A DNA stretch of 64,000 nucleotides from Epiperipatus broadwayi. Lineage: Eukaryota > Onychophora > Udeonychophora > Euonychophora > Peripatidae. The stretch spans positions 4,893,576-4,957,575 of the forward strand of contig JAQFVV010000036.1 of NCBI GenBank assembly GCA_028023455.1, read 5' to 3'. The position numbers and the translations under genes were made by a program. The first letter of the stretch is position 1; each line of letters begins with the position of its first letter. Below the pieces are notes generated by a model, which saw nothing but the letters and a program-made list of their open reading frames with translations, did no database searches and had not been told where the DNA came from. Shown piece after piece: positions 13,115-25,464 of the stretch.

Positions 13115-13408
13115 ATAGAGTATAGAAACCAGATCTAAAACACTGACTCTCAAGTATTTATGCAAAACGTTTCTATCAGATTGCAAGCGTGAATTTTTCA
13201 GACCGGAAAAGTCTTCAAACCCAGCCTAGCAAGCTAGATATTTATATGGGTCTGATCTCAGTTCAGAATCACCATATAATAAAAGTCTGCTTGCTAGGCT
13301 GGGTTTGAAGACTTTTCCGGTCTGAAAAATTCACGCTTGCAATCTGATAGAAACGTTTTGCATAAACACTTGAGAGTCAGTGTTTTAGATCTAGTTTCTA
13401 TACTCTAT

Positions 13409-13455
13409 CTCCCACTGAGGATAGCAAACCAGCTTGAAATCAGCTGATCTGGGAG
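13409..13455 (+). ncRNA. Satellite hammerhead, copy 3
   Basis: First copy on plus after the inversion at about 13288. Stem I CUCCCA/UGGGAG, CUGAGGA, GAA, AUCAG/CUGAU and C17 are all present. Confidence 0.8.
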
Positions 13456-13833
13456 TGAGCAAATGAAAGAGGTAGTTAATTTCTGACTCTTTTTTCGTTT
13501 ATGTAAAACAAATCTTACACTTGTTCGGCGGTTTTGGTATAGCGCCATCTTTTGGACATAAATAACAAGTGATAGCAGGTTACGTGATTAACTTGTATTT
13601 ATTTTTTCATAAATGTACCTTTAGAGTTTTCTTGCAATGATATATATTGCAGAGACTTTTATTATATGGTGATTCTGAACTGAGATCAGACCCATATAAA
13701 TATCTAGCTTGCTAGGCTGGGTTTGAAGACTTTTCCGGTCTAAAAAAAAAAAAATTCACGCTTGCAATCTGATAGAAACGTTTTGCATAAACACTTGAGA
13801 GTCAGTGTTTTAGATCTAGTTTCTATACTCTAT

Positions 13834-13880
13834 CTCCCACTGAGGATAGCAAACCAGCTTGAAATCAGCTGATCTGGGAG
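13834..13880 (+). ncRNA. Satellite hammerhead, copy 4
   Basis: Identical motif, 425 bp after copy 3. The extra length comes from the A run at about 13742. Confidence 0.8.
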
Positions 13881-14251
13881 TGAGCAAATGAAAGAGGTAG
13901 TTAATTTCTGACTCTTTTTTCGTTTATGTAAAACAAATCTTACACTTGTTTGGCGGTTTTGGTATAGCGCCATCTTTTGGACATAAATAACAAGTGATAG
14001 CAGGTTACGTGATTAACTTGTATTTGTTTTTTCATAAATGTACCTTTAGAGTTTTCTTGCAATGATATATATTGCAGAGACTTTTATTATATGGTGATTC
14101 TGAACTGAGATCAGACCCATATAAATATCTAGCTTGCTAGGCTGGGTTTGAAGACTTTTCCGGTCTGAAAAATTCACACTTGCAATCTGATAGAAACGTT
14201 TTGCATAAACACTTGAGAGTCAGTGTTTTAGATCTAGTTTCTATACTCTAT

Positions 14252-14298
14252 CTCCCACTGAGGATAGCAAACCAGCTTGAAATCAGCTGATCTGGGAG
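14252..14298 (+). ncRNA. Satellite hammerhead, copy 5
   Basis: Identical motif, 418 bp after copy 4. Confidence 0.8.
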
Positions 14299-14669
14299 TG
14301 AGCAAATGAAAGAGGTAGTTAATTTCTGACTCTTTTTTCGTTTATGTAAAACAAATCTTACACTTGTTCGGCGGTTTTGGTATAGCGCCATCTTTTGGAC
14401 ATAAATAACAAGTGATAGCAGGTTACGTGATAAACTTGTATTTGTTTTTTCATAAATGTACCTTTAGAGTTTTCTTGCAATGATATATATTGCAGAGACT
14501 TTTATTATATGGTGATTCTGAACTGAGATCAGACCCATATAAATATCTAGCTTGCTAGGCTGGGTTTGAAGACTTTTCCGGTCTGAAAAATTCACGCTTG
14601 CAATCTGATAGAAACGTTTTGCATAAACACTTGAGAGTCAGTGTTTTAGATCTAGTTTCTATACTCTAT

Positions 14670-14716
14670 CTCCCACTGAGGATAGCAAACCAGCTTGAAA
14701 TCAGCTGATCTGGGAG
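14670..14716 (+). ncRNA. Satellite hammerhead, copy 6
   Basis: Identical motif, 418 bp after copy 5. Confidence 0.8.
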
Positions 14717-15087
14717 TGAGCAAATGAAAGAGGTAGTTAATTTCTGACTCTTTTTTCGTTTATGTAAAACAAATCTTACACTTGTTCGGCGGTTTTGGTA
14801 TAGCGCCATCTTTTGGACATAAATAACAAGTGATAGCAGGTTACGTGATTAACTTGTATTTGTTTTTTCATAAATGTACCTTTAGAGTTTTCTTGCAATG
14901 ATATATATTGCAGAGACTTTTATTATATGGTGATTCTGAACTGAGATCAGACCCATATAAATATCTAGCTTGCTAGGCTGGGTTTGAAGACTTTTCCGGT
15001 CTGAAAAATTCACGCTTGCAATCTGATAGAAACGTTTTGCATAAACACTTGAGAGTCAGTGTTTTAGATCTAGTTTCTATACTCTAT

Positions 15088-15134
15088 CTCCCACTGAGGA
15101 TAGCAAACCAGCTTGAAATCAACTGATCTGGGAG
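15088..15134 (+). ncRNA. Satellite hammerhead, copy 7
   Basis: 418 bp after copy 6. Core is intact, but stem III has one changed base (AUCAA against CUGAU), which breaks its symmetry. Confidence 0.75.
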
Positions 15135-15241
15135 TGAGCAAATGAAAGAGGTAGTTAATTTCTGACTCTTTTTTCGTTTTATGTAAAACAAATCTTACAC
15201 TTGTTCGGCGGTTTTGGTATAGCGCCATCTTTTGGACATAT

Positions 15242-15525
15242 ATATATATATAGGGTACAGACTTTCACACTATCCACCACTCTCCACTCTATCTAATAAC
15301 ACTGATACCCTTAAACACATATGTTGAAAAGATAAATAATCATCAATATTCGTATTTCATGCTAAACCAGCAATCATCAGTTGGTCCAGATTATCATCTC
15401 TACACATATACACTATAAGTGCTCAGATATATATTAAGATAGACAATCCTCATACTTTAATGGACAGGTTTCAATCTATTCCACACTACAACTCTTCAAC
15501 CGTCCATCTAATTGAACAGGAAAAT
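15242..15525 (-). repeat. HHR-SINE copy, right part
   Basis: Starts in (TA)n at the satellite array edge with the 'gggtacagactttcacac' end (degenerate B-box side), runs through the hammerhead at 15342-15385, then 'tggtccagattatcatctc', the internal TA-adjacent segment and the 'tactttaatggacagg' segment shared with other copies. Confidence 0.75.
15342..15385 (-). ncRNA. HHR-SINE hammerhead with intact core residues
   Basis: Minus strand: stem I ACCAA/UUGAU (one mismatch), CUGAUGA, stem II UUGCU/AGCAU, GAA, stem III AUAC/GAAU (one mismatch), A17. Core residues are complete, but weakened stems make activity doubtful. It is among the best preserved of the dispersed family. Confidence 0.65.
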
Positions 15526-16244
15526 ATATATTAGTCAGATAGAGGAGAAGGCGAAATGGAGTAATGAATGAAATATATAGGAAAGTCGTGATCTGTTAAG
15601 TAACAGAAAAAGTTTGTCTTCCTAATGTAAAAAAGTTAGACCCGATTTATTATTTTGGGAAATCTACAAACATGATGTGCTAAATAAAAATAAAGAAAAG
15701 GAGATAGATATATTTCTTTCATTGACTGGATGTTCCAAAAAAACTGGATATTTAAATTTCGAACAGATTAGTGGATTAACTTTGCATTTATTCTTATCGT
15801 TGTAAATCAACTTACAATTCAGTTCATGATAATTTTATCATTAAAAGAAAAGAAAAAATAGTCGATACACACATCCAAGTAATTAACTTATTTTAACATC
15901 GTGTGATGTCATTAGGAACTTCGTTATCAAATCCCAAAATGGCCTCAATATATATGTATCAGATTTGGTAAAACAACTTATAATGCACTTTTTAACAAGT
16001 TAAAGTAATTTAAATAATGATGATTTATTATCGATTTATTTGTTTATTTTACATGTGTGTGATAAAGAGTGTAAGCAGTATGAGGTGTAGATACAATAGT
16101 TCCTATATCATGCTTGATAAATATTAATTTTATTTTAAAAATATTTAATTTAACTAATAACACAATAAAAATGTATTATTAATATATTGTAAAGAACTGT
16201 GCTTTTATTGTTGATTCCATGCCAGATACAATGTTTCTTTTGTG
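15526..16244. other. AT-rich intergenic DNA, nothing recognised
   Basis: No coding motif or repeat family shared with the rest of the window was recognised. Confidence 0.4.
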
Positions 16245-17650
16245 TTATGTAAAACCAGTATGAAATTGTAGGAAGATTTTTACAGTTTGTTGACACAAGT
16301 CATATAACAGAATATGTTATAGCACAGATGATAGTAGAAACATTGAAACAACCCAGTATACCACTGTTAGATTGTCATACACAGGACTGTGACAATGCAG
16401 CCAAATGGCATGAAAATTTGAAGGTGCACAAACAAGAATACTTCATGAATGTGAAGCAGCTTTATTTTTCATCATGTTGATTATCCACACTTAATTTGTA
16501 TGGAAATAGTGCAGCAGAATGCATTCCTGAAGCCACATCATACTTTGGAACTGGACAAACTATTTACAGCACATTCAGTTCTAGACTTCAGTGATGGGAA
16601 ATCTTGCAGAAGTATATTGGCTGTTCTCTTTAGTGTATGTCTAACACACAATGGTCAGATTGTATTAAAAATATAAAGCACGTTGTAGCCAAGCAGCCAG
16701 GCATCAAATTAGCACTAGAATGCCCCTTGAAGTTGAATCTAACTGCCCAAATATGAACAGGATTTAATGGAGATTCACCTTATATATATACTTCATTTGT
16801 GGGGTAATGTCTGTTGTATGGTACAGAGTATTAGTTCCAGTTAATATCTGTAACAAAGTTATTCAGTCCAGAAATGCAATTCTGGATGTAGAAGTGTCCA
16901 ACATAAAAAGCTTGAGCTTGATTTTGGAACTGACAAATCCTCAGAACAGCAGGAAGAGTATGTGCAGTGAAGCTAAGAATGCTGTTTCTAATTTATGCAT
17001 AGAAGTGAAACTCCTTGGAACTCAGTGTGAAGTAAAATGCAAAAGAAAGAGATTCCACAATGAAGATGCTATAGAAAAAGCAGATTTATTTAAAATAAGA
17101 TGAAATATATGAATCCCCTGAGGTAGTCTCTTTCAGTGAGTCTGTCATTTATATACTTTTGGATAATGTTATTGGTGGGCTGACTATTTGTTTCAATGCT
17201 ACAGACAACATTTCTGTGTTCAGCTTCTTCTGGAAGTACCTATCAATTCTTAAAGGTGAACTGAGAGAAAAATCAAAATTATTGGCAGATCAATATGCCA
17301 CTGATATAAGTGATGATCTTGTAATGTAAGTCATTTGCAATCTGTTCATCAAGCAAATTTTGAAGAGTACCAACCAAGTTCATTAAAGCTACTGAATTGC
17401 TCAAAAACAAGCTGGAAGGACTCTTCCCAAACATATGTATGTCAACTTCTATATTCTGTTAATAATTCATGCCACTGTCACTTCACTCATTCAACATAAA
17501 AATATCTAAGACCAACTATGTCACAGGGGTGACTGGTAAATTTGGACTCAGTATTGAATCTGATCTTGTATAAAGAATTAATTTTGACAATGTGATTCAC
17601 AATTTTGCCAGAAAAAAGGCTAGAAAAGCAATTTTGTTTAGCAGAATAAA
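16245..17650 (+). pseudogene. hAT-superfamily transposase remnant (ZMYM1/DUF4371-like)
   Basis: Pieces in different frames follow the order of ZMYM1-like hAT transposases. About 16275-16480: RFLQFVDTSHITEYVIAQM and LLDCHTQDCDNAAKWH (the RGQGYDNAxxM-like segment). About 16540-16680: YFGTGQTIYSTFSS and TQWSD (TRWS-like). The 98-codon open piece at 16807-17103 continues with NICNKVIQSRNAILDVE and ends in a basic CKRKRFHNED, as in this family. About 17110-17340: YILLDNVIGGLTICFNA (DxxxxxLxxRF-like). About 17570-17640: NFDNVIHNFARKKARKAIL, the C-terminal segment near the dimerisation region. At least four frame breaks and stops show the gene is dead. No terminal inverted repeats were identified. 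The domain order is what I see; the family name is from general knowledge. Confidence 0.75.
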
Positions 17651-18740
17651 AATGCCATTATATCTCAACTATAAAAACTGTTATAGGCTTATAATCAGTC
17701 TAGTATTAAATTCATTGCTTATGTATATTGTTTCATTATTGTTTATATATTAATGTGTACTATTGTATCTTTACAGAGGTATCTGCTCTATTTTACATGA
17801 ATTTGCAAGTACGTTTGAATCTAATTAATAAATGTATAATTATGTGAAATCATTGATTTATGTGTCCATGTGTATATGAGATGGGTCATATTGGTCTTGT
17901 TCCAGCACTTAATAATCTTCTTGGTTGCCCTACCTGATAAACACACTTTACATAGATTAGTAAAAACAAATAATATCTCTACAATTTCTAAAATATTTTC
18001 TGATTATTTACATTAGTTATATAAAATTTCTGCTCAGGCTCATAATTAAAACATTAACAATATTAGCATAAATTATAAATGCTAAGTAAATACAAAGTGT
18101 TGCTTTAATTGATATGCGTGACTAAAACAAGGATGTGTTTTTCTTTTTACAAATATTTAACATATTCTTTGCACATGTCTAAATCTTAATGTTAGAATTA
18201 TAATATTGTTTTTCAGCTAAGATAAATAATGTCTGATTATTTTGTAGAGGAATAGTAGTACAATTAAAAGAAGAACTATGATTAACTAGATGTAAAAAGC
18301 AGTACACATCGGATATTAATTTGTTTATTGTATTGTTGTTTGTTATTAATTATATATATATTTCATTAATAAATTCTTGTTGATGTTTATTGCTATGATA
18401 ATCATTGATCTTAATTTAATTTTTCTATTTACTTTATTTTGAATTTATGACATATTTTAATGAATTTATGATATCTTATATTCTTTTATTATCATCAATA
18501 GTTAATGTTTCTTTCATAATGTATAATTTCAATGTGTTGACTGTAAGGTTAGTGTAACAAGTGGCGTGAAGTATAATAATTATGTCATGGGTATCCAACA
18601 TGACTTGTAGTTTCTTTTTGGCATTTATAAATAGTTGCAATTTAGGATAAAACAATAGTAAATTTACTATATGTGGAGATATGGCTATAATGTTAGTGTT
18701 ATATCTAAAGTTATAATGTTACAATTTCATTTGTTCACAC
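17651..18740. other. AT-rich intergenic DNA, nothing recognised
   Basis: No coding motif, RNA gene or repeat family was recognised. Confidence 0.4.
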
Positions 18741-18746
18741 TGATAT

Positions 18747-18802
18747 ATTTCCCCATTACAATTTTGGCTTTGCATAAAAGCCAAAATTGTAATTGGGGAA
18801 AT
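18747..18802. repeat. 25-bp hairpin with a 5-nt loop
   Basis: Left arm 18747-18771 and right arm 18777-18802 pair along their full length with a single inserted T. The word 'ccattacaat' recurs nearby at about 18841 and 18900. It could be a tiny MITE or palindrome; the short loop argues against an ordinary pre-miRNA. Confidence 0.7.
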
Positions 18803-19429
18803 TAACAGTAAGCTAGTGGGAAGTGTTATATTTTCCAAACCATTACAATTTGCCATCCATAATGTGGGTCCCTGATAAATATTACATAGCCAAATATAAC
18901 CATTACAATATATAATTTCTACCAATGTTGTCGTTAATCATTATTTATGTATATGTGCATATACATTAAGTAGATAATTTAAATAATAAATGTTGTTATA
19001 ATAATTGAGACATCCTCACTAGTCAGTGACATTTAGTTCTGTTTATATGTTTTTCCGTTAAATATTTTCATTTTGTGATTATTATCATTATATATTTATT
19101 GTCTAAATGTTTAATTAGAAGTTTACATAAGAACGAATTGTTTTAGTTTGGTAAATTAAAATCAATCTGTTAATAAGTAACTGACAATAAATAATTGGAT
19201 TCATTTATTTTTATATTTCTTACTAGACTTATTCCTAACAAGCTCCTTAATATACAAAGTTGTATACCACTTATTTATTGTTGGATGACTAGAAGGTTGG
19301 GTCTTATTTACTATAACAGCATTTACTATTTAAACGTTTTATTTAATCAATTTAACGCTATACAACTGCACTTTGTGTTTGTTTTCATTATATATATACA
19401 AGTTCTAAATAATTTTAACAGTGACAATA

Positions 19430-19674
19430 ATCAGTCGCGCTTTCGATTACGTTGTAATCCTTATCAATTGTAAAGTAATAACAAGTTTAATATCAAGTGA
19501 TTTTCCATGAGCTGTATATGTCAATATTTTTTGCTTGCCTATTTATTATTACTTTTAAAAATAATATAAATAGACAAGCTTCAAATACTGATATACACAG
19601 CTCATGAAAAATCACATAACTTCCTATTACTTTACAGTCAATATGGATTACAATGTAATCGAAGCGCGACTGAT
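19430..19674. mobile_element. Fold-back MITE, Tc1/mariner type by its TA target site
   Basis: A 245-bp near-palindrome. Terminal repeats begin ATCAGTCGCGCTTTCGATTA and end in the reverse complement, and both ends are flanked by TA (19428-19429 and 19675-19676). Pairing continues inward ('tttacagt', 'catgagctgt'). No coding capacity. TA duplication with long inverted repeats is the usual sign of Tc1/mariner-mobilised MITEs. Confidence 0.75.
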
Positions 19675-19830
19675 TAATCAAAATTCATATTTTATTAGTT
19701 TTACCATTAAAAGTATATGAAACTTACATATAGTATATTTATAACGGGTTTTTATAGTTTATATATATAAATATGGATAATATTTGAAATACAGGCGTTC
19801 TTCATATACCTGAAACTTAATTGTAAATAT
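19675..19830. other. AT-rich spacer
   Basis: Nothing recognised between the MITE and the HHR-SINE pair. Confidence 0.4.
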
Positions 19831-20165
19831 AGGGGGATTTGAACACCGACTTGCAAGCATCCTTCAATTATTCACACTATCTCATACCACTGATACACAT
19901 GACCACACACAAGTAGAAAAGATAAATTATCACCAATATACGTATTTCGTGTTGAACCACCACTCATCATTTAAACTGAGCACTGGTTATATATATATAT
20001 GAAAGATGATGATCTGGACTAAATGATGAGTGCTGGTTCAGCAAAAAATACGTGTATTGGTGATTATTTATTTTTTTCTACATGCATGTAATCATGTATA
20101 TCAGTGGTATTAGATTGTGAGGATAATTGAAGGATGTTTGAAAGTCTGTGTTCAAATCCCCTATA
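19831..20165. repeat. Inverted pair of HHR-SINE copies
   Basis: A minus copy (19831 to about 19990) meets a plus copy (about 20000-20165) across a TA tract. Each has the B box (minus: GTGTTCAAATCCCC; plus: GTGTTCAAATCCCC), the 'tttctac...atgtgt' segment and a hammerhead remnant: 19932-19975 minus, with AUGAUGA for CUGAUGA and otherwise good stem III AUAC/GUAU and GAA; and 20018-20061 plus, also AUGAUGA, with AAA for GAA. Confidence 0.75.
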
Positions 20166-20410
20166 TTTATAAGTAAGGATAAATATCTGTATTAATAATG
20201 CATATTCTTAACCGTGCATGTAAATATATTAATCAATGCGATAAATATTTAAATTTATTTATTTTATACAAGTCTTTGAGAAGACTAAATTTATTAGAAT
20301 ACAAATACATTATGATACATTTTCTATATATACAGAAAATTATCGCTAGTACAATTGTAATTGCTTAAACTATCATCAGAAAGATATTATTGAAAGGCAA
20401 AAGTTAGAGT

Positions 20411-20866
20411 ATATAAGAAGGGATTCGAACTCAGTCTTTCAAGCTCCCTATATGTATTCACTCCATCTTATACAACTAATATACATGACCCTATACATGT
20501 GAGTGAAACATACAAATGATCTTCATTATACATATTTTGTGCTGAACCATCACTCATTAGTTGGTCCAGATCATCATCTCTCACACGCATATATAATCAG
20601 TGCTCAGTTTATATTAAGATAGTAAACCTTCAAACTTTAATGGGCAGTCATCAATCTTCTCCACCCTCCCAACTCTTCAGTCATTCATGCCATTGAAAAT
20701 CTGATGATGGAACGCTCAAAGCCCTTGTATTTAAATTGAGTGTTATATCACCAGATTTTCAATAAGATGGGTGGCTGAAGAGTTGGAGGGTAGAGACGAT
20801 TATAGCCTGTCCATTAAAGTTTGAAGATTTACTATCATAATATAGATTGAGCACTGATTATATATA
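20411..20866. repeat. Inverted pair of longer HHR-SINE segments
   Basis: A minus copy begins with a perfect B box (GGATTCGAAC at 20421-20430, read on minus as GTTCGAATCC), then a hammerhead remnant (about 20521-20565; CUAAUGA and AAA for GAA), the TA tract and the 'cttcaaactttaatgggcag' segment. A plus-orientation partner begins near 20745 and ends at the TA tract near 20865. Confidence 0.7.
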
Positions 20867-23800
20867 TATTGTGCCTTTATCTATAGGTCATAATAGGGTA
20901 GAATGGTCAATTGCTAAAAAATTTTAAATTTTAAAATACGTTTGTATAATATATTGATAATTGTATGATCGATTAGATTTTATAGTACAATTAAGGCTGA
21001 AAATACCTGGTATATAAAAGTGTAATGAATTATTTTAAAGAAACAGTTAAATAAAGCTTAATTATATCCTTGCATATGGTTGTAAAAGCTGGCCATATAA
21101 AATAATACAGCTATAAATAGTTAAAAGTATATTAACATTCCAATTGTAATATTTTAAAACTAATAAATTAAATAAACGCTATATGTAATATTATAATTAT
21201 AATTAATATTCAAATTTAATCTAATATATTTTAAAATAAACTTTGGGATGGTGAGAATTATATTTAGTTCTACATTTTAAAATTATTTTCCAAATTTTTA
21301 TAAAATATATCAGTTTTGGTAATTTAGACCGAGACGTAAATTAAAAAATCATCTGATAAAGTTAGTAATCATGTGACTGTATATTATATACCTTCACACA
21401 CATGCTTGTTAGAATATAATAATAAAGTTTGTGAATTATAAAGCTAAATATAATTGCTATCGATCGTTAAAGTAAAAGTTGAAATATTAAATGTTATTTT
21501 AATAATTGTTTTAAAGTTTAAATGATTTTGATAAAATTATAATTGAGTTAAAAAATACATTCTAAATAATATTTAAGACATGACGTCATAAATTCTTTAT
21601 TTTAAAAAGGTTTAATCTATTATAAAACTAAAATGTGTAAATTTGTTCGCGCTAAAAAAGTCATTAACCAATCAACGGAGGTATTTTAGCAGACAAAATA
21701 TAAGAACTAGACAGAGCGGGAGAAAGTAATGTGTAAGTGAAGGAGGGAGTAACATATTTTTTAACTGTATAATATCGTAAGCTAGAAAAGTAATATAATT
21801 TTAAAATTTTGTATTTGTTTTAAAAGTTTTTTAAATATAATATTTTGAACTGCCTTTACATGGAGGGCTAATTTTAAAAGTTTTTTTACCAGAATATTTT
21901 ATTCAAGTTTAGCCAAAACCTTACAGTAAAATGTAAATACTACAGAAAACAGTATATAGAAGTTATGATAAAAGAAAAATATTGGTAAAGTGCCTTGATG
22001 CAGCTTTATTTATGCTCAACCAGAAACTTATTATTGTAACTCAGAGGAATATAATTTGGACGCTATACGGAAAACTTAAAAGAGAAGTTATTTGCCGTCA
22101 GGAAAAATTATGACGCACAAATTTATAAGGCTACTCCAAAGTTTTTTATTCTTCTCTATGGAAAAATTAAGATACGTATATCATAAAGAAAAATTATGTA
22201 AAAGTTATAACAGAGAAAGAATGTTTGTCCTTTTTAAAGGAAACATTACAAAATATATAGTTACCAGAACTTTAAAAGAAAGGAAAAATTACCGAATAAT
22301 GATAGGAAAGAGTCATTTTTTTAAAAAAAAGGAAAGAAAAAACTTTATCTAAGAAGAATTAAAATATTATAAAGTGTTCATTATAAAAACGCTTAATAAA
22401 GATAGAGATTAGGAAAAGGGAAATTTAAATTACTTAATGAAAATGGATCCATGGAGATAGAAAATTTTACTGAATATTTAAATCAAAGTACATAGATGAT
22501 GCATCATAGAAGTCGCGCGGGAGAAAATATTAGCAAGAAAATATTAGAAGAAAATATGTAGACGTTTTCTTTACGGGATTAACTAATATCATAATTAATA
22601 ATTGTATTAAATATTATAAAAAAAAACCAAGGATTGTCATATATGAATATTATTAAACAGAGCAATAATTGTTTTACCTTAAAATTGAACAAGAAGTGAC
22701 TGAAGAAGAAATAATAAACATTTTTTTTTAGCTTTAATATGAACGGTTTTCAAGGAAATTTGATGAAGAAGTGCAGTAAATATAGTTTGGAATATTTTTT
22801 ACTAATTTATTTTAAAATATAAAATGTTATGTGAGATTAGGGAAACATATAAACATAAATTTAGTAATATTAAAATTTAAATATAATAACTTGATAAAAT
22901 TATAGAAATATTGTTTAAAATAAAGTGTATGGATGTGAATGTTATATCTACAAGGATCAAATGGATGGTGAAGCCTACAACGCGATCGAGGAGATAAAGG
23001 TCGTTTTGGTAATTTTAATAGTTATTTATAATGGATAATGTATTTTTTTTAGATCATCTATTGACCTAAGAATGAAGTGTGAAAGTTTAAATTATATGTA
23101 CACATTTTATACAACATTTTTAACATATTATGAGATAGGAGTAATTCGGATTATGCATACGACAATTTTTTAAAGTATATTAATCATATAATTTAACATA
23201 ACAATTGTGTGATTCTTTTGAACTTTCATGTGATAAAGTATTCAGATATTTAAGTAGTTTGTATGACTAAATATACGGAGGAAAGTAGTAAGCAAGCTGT
23301 CTTATAGAACAGTGGAATAGTTTTAAAATAAATGAATTTTATTATTGTTAGTAATGCAGATATGTATTTGTCGATGTACAGTATAGAAAAAATCTTGAGA
23401 AATAAGATCGGATAGTGACTTGGAAGTACTAGTGGAGAGGAAACCAAGATGATGTTTTTTTTTTAAGAAATAGGAAAAATAAAGGATTTGGATCATATTT
23501 AGTTTTGTGTGAATTCAGTATAGTTAACTAGGCCCTATGACTGAACACATATAATTTGGACAGTGTTTTTGCATATCTTTAAACTTTGGATGTTATAATA
23601 AAGCTGAAGAAATAGCTTTAGCATCGTTCCTATAATAGAGGTTGGTAGACAGGTAAAGGTCACTCCTCTATAGTGTCTTTTAATTCACTGTGCCATGATT
23701 GTCAAGGTATATGACAAGTAATATTCTAGTTGTATTTTGATCCTATGCATCTATCTTCGCTATCCTTATTTCGTGAATCTGCATCGGTCAGAAAGATATT

Positions 23801-25464
23801 TTCAAAGAAATAATGAATAAAATAGAACTGAAGATATGTTATCGTTTGTGTAAGAATAGTTTATTTGCTTGAATGTATAGAATTGTGTAACTTTAAAATT
23901 GAAAGTCCAAAATATCATAAAGAGAGAAAGAATCATATAATACATTGTAAAATTAATACAGAAATGAATATAAGATTTTGAAAAGAAGTCTAAACCAAGT
24001 ATTTTAAAAAGTGATAATAAAATTTGAATGAATTTTTTTTAAAATAATATTTAGAAAATAAGTATTGCATATTTATTGAGAAAATAGTTCAATAAGGTAT
24101 AATAAACATATACTTGTGTATGGTATATTAATAGTTATAATTATATCATCCAAGTAAGGCTTGAATGAGAATATTAGGATTAATAAATATCGGATAATGA
24201 ACAATAAAAACCTAATACCGAATATAGAATAATGTTTTGACTTTGTAAGATTCCATACAACCAATATAAAACTAAAATTTGTTATTTTGTAGAGTTTTAT
24301 TACAAATGTAAAATTTTGTAAAAAATATAATTTTAATAATATTAGGGATGCAAAGTGTTTGTGATAATCATATAAGAAATGCATTTTGTAATAAGCTAAC
24401 CATAATAATAAATCAAGTAATAATACTGTATTTTCTTAAGTGTTAAAAAAAAAAAAAAAGATTTAACTAGGAAAAGTAAATAATATTTTGATTTCATTTT
24501 ATAAACTAATAAATTAAGTTGAGATGTGAAAGTAAGGGATATCCAATGTATATAGTGTAAAAATATTGTTAATTTATTTATGTTGTTAATAAACTTTATT
24601 TTAAATTTGTTCTAAAGTTTTTGTGTCCGGATGGATGCATGAAATCACGATACCTTTATAATTGAAACAAACATGTAAATTTTGCACAAAAGGTAAACAT
24701 AAAAGTGTTATAATAATTTTGAGAATTTATTGGTATGTTAAAATTAAAAGATCATAATTTTATATTATTTATTGGTCATAAGTCGGTTGCCACAATATTA
24801 CATTAAATTATATGCTAATGTTGCCACACGTATTCTGTTGTCCGATTATTAAAATACTACCACGAACATATTTATTTATTTTATTTAGGAAGAAATAAGA
24901 TTATATTATATTATTATTGTTATTATTATTTTATTATTATTAGTTGCTGTGTAGTAGATTATGACATAAAATTCCCTTTTCATATTTTACTACTGTAATT
25001 TTAAATTAGTTAGAATACAATTTCTGAACCTGAGATTTTATTTATTTTACTTCATTTTATTTAATTGAGCTAGATTCTTGTTATAAAGAAGATTAAGATA
25101 TGATTATTATTTTAATCGTAGTGAATAAAGCTCAGAAAGTCGTAAGAATACTATGAGTTAGTTATTTGGTATAGTAAAAAGAGGGGATAGTGTTCTTATG
25201 CCATTGAGGTAGTATCGTGTGGATAATGTCTCAATGTAGTCTATCTCGTTCCCCGTATTGTCACTCCATGTCTCATGAAAATAGTAAATATTTGTTAATT
25301 CATTTTAAAATTGAATCGAATTTGTATTTTAAAATTAGAGCTAGTAATCATTTTAATTAATGCTGAATATTTCATTTATTTATTTGTTAACTGAGCTAGA
25401 ACCCGTAATATTCGTAATAAACAGTATATTTTGGGGGTGAGGATGCGCGGGGGGAGGTTAGAAT
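20867..25464. other. AT-rich DNA with one promoter-like island
   Basis: No credible coding sequence; open frames at 22092-22352, 23250-23447 and 24073-24384 are AT-driven. A CCAAT box (near 21669) and a TATA-like AAAATATAAG (near 21696) about 28 bp apart precede a purine-rich stretch. A local less AT-rich patch lies at 22955-23020. These could belong to an unrecognised solo LTR. Confidence 0.35.

Larger units (their letters stand above)
12496..15240. repeat. 418-bp hammerhead satellite array with an internal inversion
   Basis: Two units lie on minus (12496-12913 and 12914-13288, the second cut short), followed at 13289 by about 4.6 units on plus. The repeated word 'gcttgctaggctggg' recurs near 13289, 13708, 14132, 14550 and 14968, giving a 418-bp period; one unit is longer because of an A run at 13742. 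Units are nearly identical by eye. Each complete unit carries one hammerhead core, listed separately, and a CTAGC-TT-GCTAG hairpin. No open frame is present. Both array ends lie in (TA)n. The unit size, tandem layout and one ribozyme per unit fit animal retrozymes (small tandem repeats that give circular RNAs), but no retrozyme family match was tested. Confidence 0.9.

Noticed and set aside
12496-15240. CRISPR array
   Set aside because: Long 418-bp units without spacers, on both strands, in eukaryotic DNA; this is a satellite.
22092-22352. 86-codon Lys-rich open frame
   Set aside because: Composition is explained by A-rich DNA; no motif, no homologous copy in the window.
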